The notes: a model not told the origin generated them from the sequence alone. Counted from the stretch's first letter, positions 1 through 14,400 are shown. The stretch is 64,000 nt of DNA from Lingula anatina (GCF_001039355.2 NW_019774036.1:11311-75310); one strand, 5' to 3'. Numbers and translations are program-made.

Positions 1-1542
1 TCATTTTGTTGCCGAAAATAAGCCAAGACTCCTATTACGTTATTGAGTGGTTATTTTCCACCATGACAGGGGAGTTACGTAATGTGTGAGCTATTTCACA
101 GACACTGCAGCCATACAACTTATAATCTGTAAGAAGACAGTCTATGTGAGGTAAAACTTCCATCAATGACGTAGGTCTAAGCACGAACAGTTTAAGTGCA
201 AACAGCTGGAAGTTTTTTTACCTAATCAGAATTTTGAGATAAAATGCTTTTACACATAAAAAAAAGGTTTTTCAAAAAGTTCCCAGATAATTTTGTTTTT
301 TTCCCCTTAAAATTAAAATGTTGTATATATTTCTTGCTGACCAAAACATCGACTGTCAACACTTTACCTCTCTTGATTTACAAATTTAGTCATCTTCATG
401 GAAAGTTTTGTTTCATTAAAACCAGCTTACTGTAAGCTTTGCTGCTTATAAAAAGACACTTAACTTCACGTAATCACTGATAACTGAATCATAATACTGA
501 CTATTGGCTATTTAGCAGGATAAATCAATGATTTTACTTATAGGACTTTACTGTACATGATGTACTTATTAATACATTGTTGTTCAGAGGAAGGGACAAA
601 TACAGATAATCCCAAACTTCTATAATTTTGTCAGACATTAACTTTGCATGTATAATCCTGAGTAAAGAAAGGGTTGTTAATAAAGTAATTAATATGAAGT
701 GGACCAATTTAGTCCACTCCTGGTGGGTTACAGGTGCCCTAGTTAGGATAATTCACTTTTATTATTAATTGGACCTAGCAATAATCAAAACTGTAATTAC
801 GATTGTCCTCTGCACCTTACTTAATTGTTCATTTTTGAACAGCTACTCTTATATATAAGGAAATATACCTTTGTATAATGTGTAATGTAACAATTACATG
901 CTATTATATCACAATGTAATAAAAGAGCGTACACCAGCACAGGGAGACTAAATTGAGCCGAATAAAATTTATATCAAAACAATAGTTATGATTAATATTA
1001 TCATCTGTTTTCTGATCATTCTGCGTACTTGTCTCCTTAGACAATGTGACAAATTCCCGGGCAGAAAAGATTAGATCAGCTCTGCATTAAGCCAGCTGTA
1101 ATCCTGATTAAACCCTGCCACGAATGCCAGGGCCCACTACCTGTGGAGTACCACCACTGGAACAATGAGACCTAACTCTGTGCTCAGCTTAAGAAGGGTT
1201 ATCTTAGAGCTCAGGAATTTTTTACACCAAATCAAGATAACACACTTCCTATGTTTAAAATTGATTACCTGGATGGCATGACCATAATTAATGCATCATA
1301 TTTTACACTGTTAGTATTAAAACTGATATAAATTTTCACAGACTATGCTAACAAGCTCCTAACTGCTGTAAAAAAAGTTTCGGGAGCCATTGACATGTTA
1401 ATGGTGCATAAAAAAGGCAGGGAGGGTGGGAATTTAAGCCCCGAGTCATTCTATACAGCTGGTAGGATTAATAACTTGGAGGGATTTGCCTCTTTTTTGC
1501 ATATTGCTGACTCACAGACCAGCTTGAGCTACAAAACACCGT

Positions 1543-1546
<4 letters not shown>

Positions 1547-1577
<31 letters not shown>
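1547..1577. repeat. Poly-T run
   Basis: About 31 consecutive T residues on the plus strand, followed 30 bases on by an (AAAT)n run at 1606-1650. This may be the tail of a minus-strand retroposon. Nothing else recognisable is found in 1-1744, which I read as the last visible DNAH12 intron. Confidence 0.8.
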
Positions 1578-1581
<4 letters not shown>

Positions 1582-1600
1582 ATGTTCTCTGAAATATGCA

Positions 1601-1649
<49 letters not shown>

Positions 1650-1744
1650 ATGTAATTATACTATGGCTGGTAAAAACTACAGATATCTTCAGAAACAATT
1701 GCCAATTAGCTCTGTGCAGAGCCTGGCACTATCTAATCCCTTAC

Positions 1745-4700
1745 CTGTAAAAATTTGAGCCTTTCCAGGAAATCATTGATGTAGCTTCCCAGAGGTTTCA
1801 GGGAGGGGTAGGACCTCTTCTGCCACATGGCCGGCTGTTTGCCAATGAGCAGGCTATGCGCCAGGGCCTCCAGCTCGGCATTCATCACAACCAGTCCTTT
1901 GATGGCCTTCTGTGTGTTGATCAGACTGGTGCGGATGATGGTCAGCAACCTGGACAGAGACAAAACCGGGAGAGTGATGGAAGTTTCATAATTTTTTTTT
2001 ATTTATTGTTAATATATTTGCTTTCCTTCTTTGGTTAAAGAGGATAAAGAGGATCCGTATTAAACAGCAGTGTTTCTAAGCCTTATATTACAGTGGCTAT
2101 AGTTACATTATTAACCCCCCCCCTTTAACTCTTTGCTTTTCTTCACATTACATAACATTCATTTCATTTTGTGAGAAGATGTTTTTCTAATATAGTTAAT
2201 AAAATGGGTTCATAAACCTTGTACCTGTTTGCTCTAAGCACAACATTATTGCCAGTGTGACAGGAATGATAGTCCACTAGGGATTGTAGTCTATTTCCCT
2301 TTACCATGTACTGGTACAGGTGACTTTTGCCCCATATACTAACAAAAATATCCTGGCTAACCCTAACCTGTACTTAAACTACATGTGTTCCCAGACTATC
2401 GTGTCCAGAACTACCATTCCTGTCACCCTGGCAACCCTGGCCATGACCTTGACACGACCTTGACATGACCTTGACCTAGTTAACTCACTTGTTGAATCTC
2501 TCCATCTCCTGTGTGAGGACAGTGTTCATGCTCTCGTTGTACGTTACTGGGTACTTCTTTGACGCCACTTCCAGGTCAAAATTCTTCGGAAGCTGGAATA
2601 AAAAAGAAAATGGGAAAATTATAAGACCAATTATGCCAATATGTACTTGACCACTTTATTTATATCAGATTTAAAAAGACATAAAGGTAACTAGCTGAAA
2701 ATAATTGTAAAATCAATATCATGGCAATCTTTATCATCTACAGTGCAATGAGAGACAGAAACATGGCCTGCTGCTCCCCAGGGGATGGGGAAAAGTAAAT
2801 AACAAGATATAATTATCTTCCCACGGGTCTCCAATATCTTATAAATACTGTAAGTCATCTGTCTGAAATATTAATTTCTGTAGTTTGATATGGTCTTTGT
2901 GCTTGCAATATATTATATATTTTATGTAACATGTACGTAAAAGGAATTGACGAAAAAGACATCAAATAATTTTGTCATAAACTATATGAAAATTGAATAT
3001 GCATTTCTACTAAATACAGAATTTGCCATTCTGTGCACCAACTACAAATTTCATTCGGAATACAAACATCTAGGCATCAGTTTATGCATATTCCCAGGGG
3101 CTCATCACAATTAACAGGCTATGATTACAATAAGCTGATATATTGGTGATGGTTTTCAATCAACGCAAAGTGCAAGAAACCTTGGCAGGCAATCATGTAT
3201 GTGATTTAATGAATCCAGTCTTAAATTATTGTGAATATATGCATGTATCAGGAAGTTATTACCTAATAACATTAAATGTCTGCTATACCTATATTCACTG
3301 AGGTCACCACTTTCCGTGTAGCTGTTACACAATATTATACCTAATTCTACTGTCTTAATAACTTACAATTTTGATGCTGACAATAATAACAGCAACAACA
3401 TAAATCAATTTCTAATAAAGAAAACAAACAAATAAGTAAATAATACAAATAATCTTCAACACTGTCTCTTTATTTTAACAAAGACCTAATTTTTAAAAAA
3501 TATTTATTCCCCTACATCAACAGGTGCCCTATACTGCCTAACACAATGTACTAGGAACAGTGAGTGAATACATGCCTTCTTCAAGATATCCTCTGCTATG
3601 TCTGCCAGCTGTGAGTCGCTCTTCCCGCCCCCACCCCCTCCGCTACTCCCCAGGGTAAGCAGGACGGAGTCAAACATGTCCTTGGTCTCCTGGAGCTCAC
3701 GCGAGATGTCCACGTTGTCGTGCATGCCAAATACTTCTGGGGACTGGCTCTGCGGTAACGCCTGTGAGGAAAGGGATCATAAATGAATAAAAAAAAAAAA
3801 AAAATTGAGGCAAATTGCTGCATTAGTTAAGAAATTTTTCTTGACCACATCTTATTCTAATTAACAATTTACAAAAAAATTTAAAAAAAAAGGAAAATAT
3901 ATAATTTTTTACTCAACATCATAAAGCCACAAGCATAATAATAATAATTATAAATCAATCAATACCTGTACAAGTAAAATTCTGCTATCATATTAGCCCA
4001 AAAATATCATTAATATAAAAAGTGCCCTTAGTAGTAGTCATGCACTAGCAACTCTCATGGTAAATAAGATATCGACTTTTGCCAAACATGAGGTATAATA
4101 AGGAAATGGGAGCTTTTCCTCTGGGGAGGCTTAATTGAATCTTGGTCATAAATATCTCAAAGATCTAGGGCAGACTGGAGAAGAAATGAAGCATGAAAAC
4201 GAAGATAAAAAATTCAATTACATTTCTGGAGATATCTGAGATACCAGTTGCTTGATAGTCGTAAGTACTTTTGTTCTCCCACTGAAGGAAAATCACTTTG
4301 AGAAGGACTGAGGGATTGCGTATTGTGATGATATTTTAGTATGTTGAATTGAACAAATCAAATTATTATGGTGGCTAGATGGATTCAATGGACAACAAAA
4401 GGGGCAGGTTCAGAAGACATCAGTATGAGTACACAAAATAAACTGACTCTAGAAACCTTTACATATACAGGAAAAAAATATATATGATTCTTTTGACAAA
4501 CAAATCAATATATAAATCTGACGTATTTCAGGTATGCTTTATCCCTGTAAAGAACCAAAAAACACCTATTGATTTACACATATGACTAACTGCCATGATT
4601 CAGAAGTGCAATCCTAAGTGAGACTTCACATGGCTAAACCCTCACTCTCCTCCCAGGGTCAGATGCAAACATTTTGTACCCAGACTACCAGTGGTCCCTG

Positions 4701-5490
4701 TGGACAGAGAGTCCCCATAACTTACCTTGATAAACTCCAGGTAGCTGTCATAGTCTCCTTTGGGTGGTAGGATGTAGATTCCACTGGGAGAAAACTTGTA
4801 CTTGGGGTCTTCTAGAACCAGAGGGTTGTAGAAGTCGGCCAGGATGGTGTTTAGGGTTCTCCTGTCCTTGTCGTCCGTCACCCTGCCGCCATAGTTACAC
4901 TCACCTGTCAGGTAAGATATGGCCTCGTACGGCACCTCGTCGTACTCATTGATGTACATCTGGAATATTGTTAGAGAAGTGTGCGAAAGGATGTAACCTC
5001 ATGATGCACACACACATACAATATGCTCGCACACGGGCAGACATGCAGACAGAAATGAGGATTTTAAAACCAAGTGTTTAGAAAAAATTTCAACTTGAGA
5101 CAAACACCTGTGCCCATGTGCAGACAAGTAGGTTCGGGTGTAAAATACAGCTACCAATATTGTCTTTTTAGGTCAAATTTTCCTCGGCAAAGACAGTTAC
5201 CCATCTAATTCATCTACTCATATTCTGTGTATTATTTAGGACATTGTTTACAGGTGGTAGATCTGATGTAAATAAGATATTAGACAATACATACATTCTG
5301 ACTATTCTCATGTTGCTAACTCTGCCAAGACACCTGTGTGACTGTGACGTACCTGTAGCTGCCTAACAGATATCCTGAGGTCAGACTCATTGAAGCCATA
5401 GGCAATGTTCCACCCCAGGGGACCAAACTTCCTCCTCTCCTGGACCAGAGCATGGAAGAAACACAGCCCATACAGCAGCTTCTCAAAGGT
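1745..5490 (-). other. DNAH12: DNAH12 exons for the C-terminal region (residues ~3553-3842, incomplete)
   Basis: Exons 5353-5490, 4726-4959, 3576-3761, 2489-2592 and 1745-1949. Family wording includes [56 protein letters not shown] and [12 protein letters not shown]-type sequence (here [20 protein letters not shown]). Exon 3576-3761 has a run of six glycines ([10 protein letters not shown]) in a loop that is variable in the family. The final β-barrel part expected after FLERLKFLQ is not in positions 1-1744, so the last exon or exons are to the left of the window. Confidence 0.92.
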
Positions 5491-8400
5491 CTGGAGAAAA
5501 AGGAAAGAATCAGTTAGAAAAAGGATATCAACTTTCATGATAAGAAACATTGGTTGAGAGATAATTCTTAAAAGTCATTCAATTGACTGCCTTAAATATT
5601 TTTTTTAGAAAATAGACAGTTCTGTTTTTTTGTGCCATATAAGGCATCAATAATATTAATCAAAAGGCTAAATAGGGCAGTCTTGTTCATAAAATAACAA
5701 TTAACAAAAAATCCATAACTATATCATTTTTTTCATTTGCTTTAATTCCCATTCAACTTACAGATTCCTTCCCTGGACAGCCGCTGAAGAACTCAGGGTC
5801 AGAGATGGGATCGTTGAGGTACGACTGCAGCAAGTTCTGTCTCAGTCCTGTAGGGGGCTCATTGGTCATCTTGACACCATTCTGTAATACTGTCACAGGG
5901 AACTGGAGGACAGGTGAGAAAATATAGAGAAAATATAGTCACAGGGGAAATGAAAGGCAGGTGAGAAAATATATACCGTAAAAGAAATGCGAAAAAACAA
6001 TATGTCATAGGAAACAGATTAAAAATCGACTTCACATGGAAAGAAATACTTCCATGTTTTTTTTTTTTTAATGTTCTTTTTTTAGATACCAAGCACCAAG
6101 CACAGTGTGTGTATACCCACCTTGGCAGAGGGATAACTGGTGAGCCAGAGGCGGAAGTCAGGACTGGTGTTCTCAGGAACCAGTTCCTCGCATATCTTCT
6201 CCAGCTGCGTCATCCAGGACACCGCCAGATGGCAGTTCTGCAGCAAGACCCAGCAGCCGTCTGCCTTGGCGCGTTCTATCATCCTGGCAGCTATGGGTCC
6301 CTGAAGTTACAGATCAATGCATTTACAGGTTTTTAAACATTTATGATTTTTTGATAAAAAAATTGGAGTTCAAACGACAAATTGGAACAATACTTCATCA
6401 GTTTCACTAGGCATTTAACAAATACAATGTAATGTGCCTCCTCCTTTTTTTTTCTTTAAAAATTAAAAATGTCATTTGCAAAAAAAAAAAAAAACCTTAA
6501 TGTTATTTTCATCAGTTTTATCCATCCATTTTCTCTTGCTGTGAATAGCTACTAGTACAGTATGAAAATAAAAGTGTCAAATGAATTAGGGGAAAAGAAA
6601 TAAAAAGAAAAAAAAAATTGGCAAAAGTTTTCTTCCCAGCCTCACCTGTCCCTGGCCCAGAGAGATGGAATCCAGTTTATTTCCTCCAAAACCTTTGTCC
6701 TCTGCAAACTTCAGCAAGGCCATGGTGGGATCAGCACCAGGCGAAAGCACGAAAATCAGTGGTGCACACGAATTGGAATCTTGGTAACTCTTTGCCAGAT
6801 TGAAAGGAGGTGGCTCAACGAATTTGGGCCCAAGTTTTTCAATCACAAATTTGGTCACGGCAGGTACAATCTGAAGAAGAGATATGAATGAGATGAATGG
6901 ATTGATGTGGATGAGATGCAACATATCTCAACTAGCACAATGGCCAGCTCACATGGCTGGCACGTTGAGTGGGGTTGATTGTGTTCCCTACAACTGGATA
7001 ACTACCACATTTTCACATTCAACTTCATCATGTGATCTTACACAATGTTGATCTATGAAGGGAATTAGAATATAAAAAATTTGAAATAAAAGGAGCCAGA
7101 TGACAAAACAATTGTAGCAAATAAAATAGAAGAGATCCAAAATATAACAAGTCAAAAGGTTGAAATAATGAAGTTCATCTCCCATCATATATAGTTAAAA
7201 GAGTTACCTTCTAAACAAAATAAATGACATGGAAACTTGCTGTATGCATTTGTTTTTATCGCATATATCCAAATAAAAATAGAACAAATTTATCGTACTA
7301 ACCTTATCTGGCCTGATACACCTGAGGACCATCATCCTCTGGAACTCCGTCAGTTTGGACTGCCAGGGTTCGGGTAGCGGGGTGTTGTGGGGTTCCTTGC
7401 TCTCATAGTACTTGCGCCAGTCTTCTATAGCCCCCGTGAAACTCTCCCTGAGAACAGAGTGAAATTTCACATATAACGAAAACACTTCTTCATACTTGCT
7501 GGAATTTCTAGGAACAATTCAACCATTACATGATACTCATTAAATCATTACAGTATGTGACTTAAAGATATAAATTTTAATCAATTTGAAACCACCAACT
7601 TCCAACTTTTGCCATCATTACTCATACTGGTGCAGGGCTTACCTAAATCCCTTGAAGGAGGGTAGGTCACAAAGACGACATAACTCATCCCAGGATTTGT
7701 CAGACAGCCACGACTTGTCAGGGTTCTGGAGTTTGTTCTCCAAGCCCACACCTCCAGTAAGGAGGAACATGAACTCATCATAGTCAAGGTCATTCTTGGC
7801 TCTAAATATAGAAATGAGGTCAATAGGTCAAGGTCTAGGTCAAAAGTTCAAGGTCTTCACATCAATCTGGTTCACTTTGATTACCACCTATTTGAACCTT
7901 TTGTTTTTGGTCATTTTAGATATTATTTTCCACTTGAAATATAAATTTAACAAAAATTAATCTAACCAAATCAGTTTTTTTGTACAATTTCATTGTTTGA
8001 ATATTTTAATTTTGTGATGAAAAGGAATGAAATAAAATACAGATTGTCTTAAAAGGTTCTTAAAAATGTTAGGTTAAAAACACACAATGTAAAGAAAACA
8101 CATAAATATCAAACATATAATTTTATGAATGTTACATGAGACAAACTGTTGTACTAAAAATATGATTATTTAATGATTACCAACCCACACACGAATAGAA
8201 ATTGTTATGAATTAGGTAAATAAACACTACTTGCAACTGTTTCCACTTTGAACTAGAGGATCAGAGAGGCGATACCGCCTCCGAATATTGTACCACCAGC
8301 TGGAGCAAGCGCATTCATATAGACCCCCACATATACAAAATAAGGAACACAGCCACCAGTCTTGTGCTTGACAAGCTGTAAAAATGCAATCAACAAGAAT

Positions 8401-11400
8401 TTTCAAAATATGCAAAAAATATATATATTACTAAAAATGGTACAATCAAAGTTAAGTTCATCGCAAGGTAGGTCAAAGGTCAATTCCAAGGTCACAGTAA
8501 ATTGCCAGTATATGACTTCCTATTCAACTTCAATNTAGTTAAGTCTGTGTGGTGTCTGAATAAGACCACAAATAATTTTTTTTTCGGCAAAAATTTTGTT
8601 TTTTTGAAAATTTTGGCCTGTTTGACCTTAAAATAAAGGTCAAAGGTCAAATCCAAGGGCATATTTGAAATCTACACATATGACTTTTGGAAAGCTGTCT
8701 GTAGAAATTTTTCCCATAATTCCTTCTGTAGGGGAGATAATTAGCATTTAATTTTGCCATTTTTGGACAAGGGTGCATTGCAATGAGTGCCACACCTAGA
8801 CCCCAATACGGACAAAGCCCAAATTTTACGTGGAACGAGTTGAGATTATAGGTGACCTAAATCCAAGAGATGGGTATGGAGGCCCTTACCGTCTAGGAGG
8901 AGAAGCGGTAACGGTGACTTGGCGGCGGAGCCGCAGGAGCCGCAGGAGCCGGCGGAGCCGGCGGAACATACGGGTCGGGACTAAAACCATGTGTACCGCC
9001 AGCGCCTACGCTGGTGGTACAATAAAATTGACAAAATGCATAAAATTTAAACTGACACTAAAACAAGTAAAGTCCACCACTCTCATTTGTTTAGTATGCT
9101 ACGGTAATTAAGATGAATGTGGCTAGGGTTAGTATATGAAGCAAAGGCAAGCCTAGTTAAGAAGTTAAGAAGTCATCACATCAGTGTGGTTTATGATTAG
9201 TATAGCGCACTACACTACAAATCAATGATATATATCAACTTCAAATCAAAATTTCTTTCAATTTTTTCAGTACTTACAACAGCATATTGGAACAGAGAAT
9301 GAAAGAGAAAAGGAGCTTATCCTTTTCAAAGAGAGATCTACAGACGTTGGTATACAGATTCAACGTGAAGTGTTCTGACAAGTAACGCAGGCGTTTCTCC
9401 AGGATCTTGGATTTGTTGCTGAAATTGACCAATAGGAATCAAGGTTTTATTCTATGCGAGTAGCCTTCTATAGAAACCCTGGAAGTTTCTATGTCCCTGG
9501 TGGTGGGAAAACACACCTCAATGTCAATCTCATTCAGAAGCATCAATGCTGGCGAAGAATGGATTTCAGATTTGACTGCAGATTTGGGACAAAGCATGCT
9601 AGCTAGTGAAAATGATTGCCACACATAATATTTCCTTAGTTCAAAAAGCGCTGAAAATAAGAATGCAGGTTTGGGGAATTGTAATAAAGCAGGCATGCTG
9701 GGTAGGGAGGGTTTCTACTATAACCCTAAACTAATATCTGCTGATCTAGACTCTCAATTCTACGGAGGTGGGGAACAAACTGTAAGGAAGAATGCTGATA
9801 TATACATTCCAATTTGCCATTCTGGTAATTCCTATACATACGCAAGCACTGAAACTAAAAAATAGCAGATTTGGATGCCATTTTGAAGGATGCATGCTGG
9901 GTAGCTAGGGATGAAATCAAATTCTAGCAGCTACATGTATGCTCCATCCATCTACTTCCTCCTCCTCACATCTCATTCTGAGTACTTACAATTCCAAATT
10001 AGCACACATATAAAATGAGAAGACCAGCTTGTCTTTTGCAAACAAGGATCGGCACACATTGGCGTACAAGTTGTACTCAAAGTGGTTTCTGAGATAGCGT
10101 ATGCGCTTTTCTAAGATCTTCGATTTATTGCTGAAATAAACAGCATATGATGAAGCCAGCCACTGCAAAATGCACAGCTATTATTCCACTCTTGTATAAT
10201 ATTTTGACTGTAAATTCCTCACAAAATAGCTGAAAATGTTAATTAATTATTTAAAAAATATCCTTTTCATCTTATACACAGCTTTCCGTTATTTTTCCAA
10301 TGACTGATAGAAAAAACAATACACAAATATTGCATACCAGCTAGTTCTTCAAAATAAAGAGGGAAGTGCCCCAAAAATTGTTTGAAAATATTACATACAT
10401 TTACTATTCTTATAAATATTTCTAGATATCAGCTACTTGCAAATATTCATGCAAAATACAACACAAGATCTAACTGACATTTGGGCCTCCATGTCATTTT
10501 CTCTAGCTATTTCAATCAAGACAAACCAGCTTGAAATACTAGACAATGGCAGATGAGACATGAAAATTACTTTCATCTGATAAGAAACAGATGAATTATA
10601 ACTGGAACAAGAGAATGGTAACATTTCACACCTTTCAGTAATATGAAATACATGCTTATGACAAAAAAAAAAAGAAAATAAATAAATAAATAAATAAGAT
10701 AATACGTTTCAAAATATACTGAAAATTACTTAAAAATCTGTTTTTTTACATTCTTCTTAAATGTATCTACTCTTTAAAGCAGAAATTATTCAGAGCTTAA
10801 TATCAAGTTTAACTCACATCCTAACTCTACATTTATGTATTCGTCTAAATGGATGTCTATTTAAAGCAGAACAATTTTAAAAACCTCCTAACAATTTATA
10901 AATTCACGAGTAATAAGTAACATCTGATATCAGTACCAGGCAACGCCCCTCTCACCTGTCCTGTATGGAGTTAATGTAGAGGTTGACAAACCACATCAGG
11001 GAGTACTGGTACATGGGGTCTATGTTGGGCAGATCAGCAATGGAGAAGAACAGGTTGGCAGAGTGTTTGGCGATGGGCTGGTAGCCCACACGGGATGCCT
11101 CGATTTTCTTCTCTGTTTCCTCTGCGATCTGGATTTCAATGCATGGTATTGTAATGTTACGTGGAAATCATGTTCAAAAAGGTTGAAATTGAAAAAAAAA
11201 AAACATGTACATCTACCGTGTGATATTATTAAAACACTTGGTCTCATAAAACATGAAAAAAATAATAAAACAGAGACATAACTATTGGTGGCAGTGACGG
11301 AAATATTTGTGACCATTCAAAAATGGCAACATTTCTCCCCATCTCTCTCTCTTCCTTAGATGGCAGTGTCCAAATTACCTTATGAATTTTTTTCTAAAAG

Positions 11401-14400
11401 CTAAAATTAATTCATTCTGCCTTCAAAATATTATTTTCCTTTCCTAAAAAAGCATAATATTTCACAAACTGTTCCTACCTTTTGCTTCTTAGAGATCTCA
11501 TCTGAAAGAATCTTGGAGGAGTCTAAGATCTGAATGGCAGACTCGTCTTCCAGAATGTTGCCCTCAGAGGCTGACAGAGTATGTAGAATCTTATCCTCAA
11601 CCTCCTTCAGCTGACGGTTGTTGGCAGCGCTGGTCTTGATCAAACTCTGCCTTTCTTCCTCCAACTCTGGCCTAGATGAATGGAAAGATCAGACTTTTTT
11701 ATAAGTACAGAAGACTACAGTATGCACGGTCAAAATCTGTCAGTATATCTTGACAGCCAATCAGACAATAGGAATGCCAATCGCAAAATATCCACTTAAA
11801 CCATGGTCAAATTATCCAAAAGTTGCCTTGGCAACAAAACTGATTGCAAATGCAGGGCTTGACATTAAGGGTGGCCCACTGGCCCTGGGCCACTGAAAAC
11901 TGACCTAGGGCCATTGAATCACTGGGGTCACTGGCCCAAAGAGCAAGTAAAATGTCATGTGTCAAATCATCCTTGCAATATTCACCAATGTCTCGGGCCA
12001 GTATCGAAAAAAGTTAGGGTCAAGCCCTGAAATGGTCCCAAAAATAACTTGAATAAAATTATATTACAGTTCGTTTCAATGTATGTACATTTACAGAAGT
12101 CTGAAACAATAGTAGAATGATTTTTTAAAAATCTTCGGCTAAACAGTATATGGTGCGGAATGGCCTTTTACCTTTCTTTGGCGACCACGATACCCAGCAG
12201 CTGATCCTCCAGCCCCTCTGGGGTGATCATGAAGTTGAGCAGCGACACCTTGGTGGCGACCTCTGGCAGATAATGGGGGTTACGCAACTTGGTGGTGATG
12301 TAGAAGCGGAAGTCCTTGCTGTATTCTATCACGTTCTCACCAAGACGGATCATGTCAACACCACCTACAGGGAAATACGTATACCACGTCTTCATTATTA
12401 CTTCAGATGCAGTCTTCATCATTTTTATGTACTGTCTTCTATCATGTAAAATTATTGTATATCATAACATCTGTTCATAATTGCTTAACAAATAATATCA
12501 AATAATCCAGATCATTCAACATGATGAAAAATAAAACAGTACCGAAAATATCTCGAAAGTAGCCTGAACCTTATGGATTTCTATACACTGAGGACAACTT
12601 GTTCCATCTCTCTTTTTATAGATACATTAATTAAATTCCAACCCCTTTTAAGTAATCTTAAAAAGTCTGCCCACAAAACATGAAGAAAAGAAAGGCAGCC
12701 TTTGTATTAAAAAATGCCATGCCATTTTATGTTCATATAGAATGTACTAAAATAAAATTCAGGTGATACCTGTATATTGAGCAGTTTTATACCAGCCCAA
12801 GAGACAGTGGAGAGATATAGTCTCATTCTATATCTAGGCACAGTTTTATATTAAGTTTCTTTTAAGTAAGGTATCTTATAATTACCACAATAAATTAATC
12901 TTTGTCTAATTGGAAATCACTCAAGTCAGCAAGATAAATTATATAAAATTGTGAAACTACGCCCACTTCTAACTATGAAGCATTTTTAGCTATTTCATGC
13001 ATTTTAAAAGAATATTGCAATAAATGATGCAAAATCTTACTACATATATTTTAAGATATAATCAACTTCTATTGCAACTAGTTTTTGCCATTTTATCTTA
13101 AACTAATATGTATAAATCATCACTGGATATGTTGTTTTTCTGATAAAGTTCAGGAGACATTATATTTCAAATATGAGCTAGGCAGGTTCAGTTTTTGAGG
13201 GAAAAACTTTTCTGATTCATGCAAAGGAAGTTTGGATACCAAAGGACCACAAAGTAGTTGTGTCAGTGAAATATAGAAAATTAAAATCATGCAGAAGTAT
13301 TAAGTATGGGGACCAAGAACGTCATGCAGGGTTAGTGGATATGAGAATTTTAAGAGATAAGAGATTTATACAGGTAAACAGAGCCAAGTTGTAGATAGGA
13401 TAATTGTAATGACCATAAGAAGTATAACCCCTCCACCTTGATGATAAAGTATATGTGTGGGTGAGCCATTATACTTACTAATGCCACCAAGAACTTTAAA
13501 ACAAGAACATTTGCAGTGAGGTGATAATATCACGTGCAGCTATTAAAATACATACAACAGAAAACACTGAGTAATTGGATAAAACAATGTGCAGAGACAA
13601 CTGAGAGCAAAGTTCAAAATTGTCAACGTTCAAATCGTAGACAAGTCACTTGTTTGAAATAAAAATCTGTGATTCATACAGCAATATGAAAGAACAAACA
13701 AACAAACATATAAGTCTAAAATGCAAGCAGATAAGCATGCAGTTTAACAAACAAGTGGTTAGTATCAAAAGCTTAAATGCCAATGGTTAATTGGCATATA
13801 CAAGCATGCATGTCGCAAAGCTTAATGACATTCACTCCAAGAACTTAATTTAGTTAAACTAAATAAAAGACACTTGCAACTTATACATTTATTGCTGAAC
13901 TCACAATAGAGAAATTTTGATAAAATTCAACTAACTGATTGTCTTTGGTGAAATTTTACCATTAAATGCTAATAAACAATGAATTGATGAAAAGACATAT
14001 AATCCTTATTGAGCCAAAAATATAAATAAATAAATAAATGAAGTTTTGAAACTCTATGCAAAAAAGAATGTGCAGTATGAGTCCATGTTGAAGATGCATT
14101 CAACATAAAACAGGTCTAAACATAAGGACTAATGCACTTCAAGCTGTTGTTAACGCCTTAACAGACTCTGTACTCTCTCTCCATACCTTGTTTAAAGGTC
14201 TGCTTCAGCAGCAGAGGCTCCAGCGACGGGTCCAGCTCCTCTCCGACATTCTCCAGCAGAAGAGGATAGCCGAACTGGATGCTGTTCTCCAGGTTACGGA
14301 TGTAGTCGGAGTCCGTCAGCTTGATGACGCCAAGGTGGTTGTCCTTCTCACTGTTCTTGATCCATTTGTTGGCCTGGCCCTGGGGGTCTATCATCAGGGG

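Larger units (their letters stand above)
8287..9023. mobile_element. Candidate TIR element with 14-bp ends, hairpin and GC-rich minisatellite
   Basis: ATTGTACCACCAGC (8287-8300) is repeated exactly inverted as GCTGGTGGTACAAT (9010-9023). The right end also forms a 12-bp hairpin, GTACCGCCAGCG / CGCTGGTGGTAC around CCTA (8993-9020). Inside are a minisatellite (8921-8964), AGGTCA repeats and an N at 8535, so the true length is unknown. No transposase reading frame is visible. Confidence 0.45.
5762..10130 (-). other. DNAH12: DNAH12 exons for AAA6 (residues ~3223-3553)
   Basis: Exons: 9990-10130 or 9278-9418 (alternatives), then 7643-7801, 7303-7447, 6646-6870, 6121-6300 and 5762-5902. Key stretches are [49 protein letters not shown] and [14 protein letters not shown]. 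The 1.5-kb intron between 7802 and 9277 holds a 14-bp inverted-repeat pair, a GC-rich minisatellite and a single N at 8535. Confidence 0.92.

Noticed and set aside
1468-1545. Minus-strand reading SVSQQYAKKRQIPPSY, which recalls the dynein C-terminal motif around QNYARK
   Set aside because: No acceptor-joined dynein sequence precedes it, a stop follows at once, and the neighbouring residues do not fit. It is probably chance; the real exon should be left of the window.
8830-9111. 93-codon frame with Arg-Ser repeats
   Set aside because: The repeat is the 9-bp minisatellite and the frame runs through the terminal hairpin. No other coding sign.
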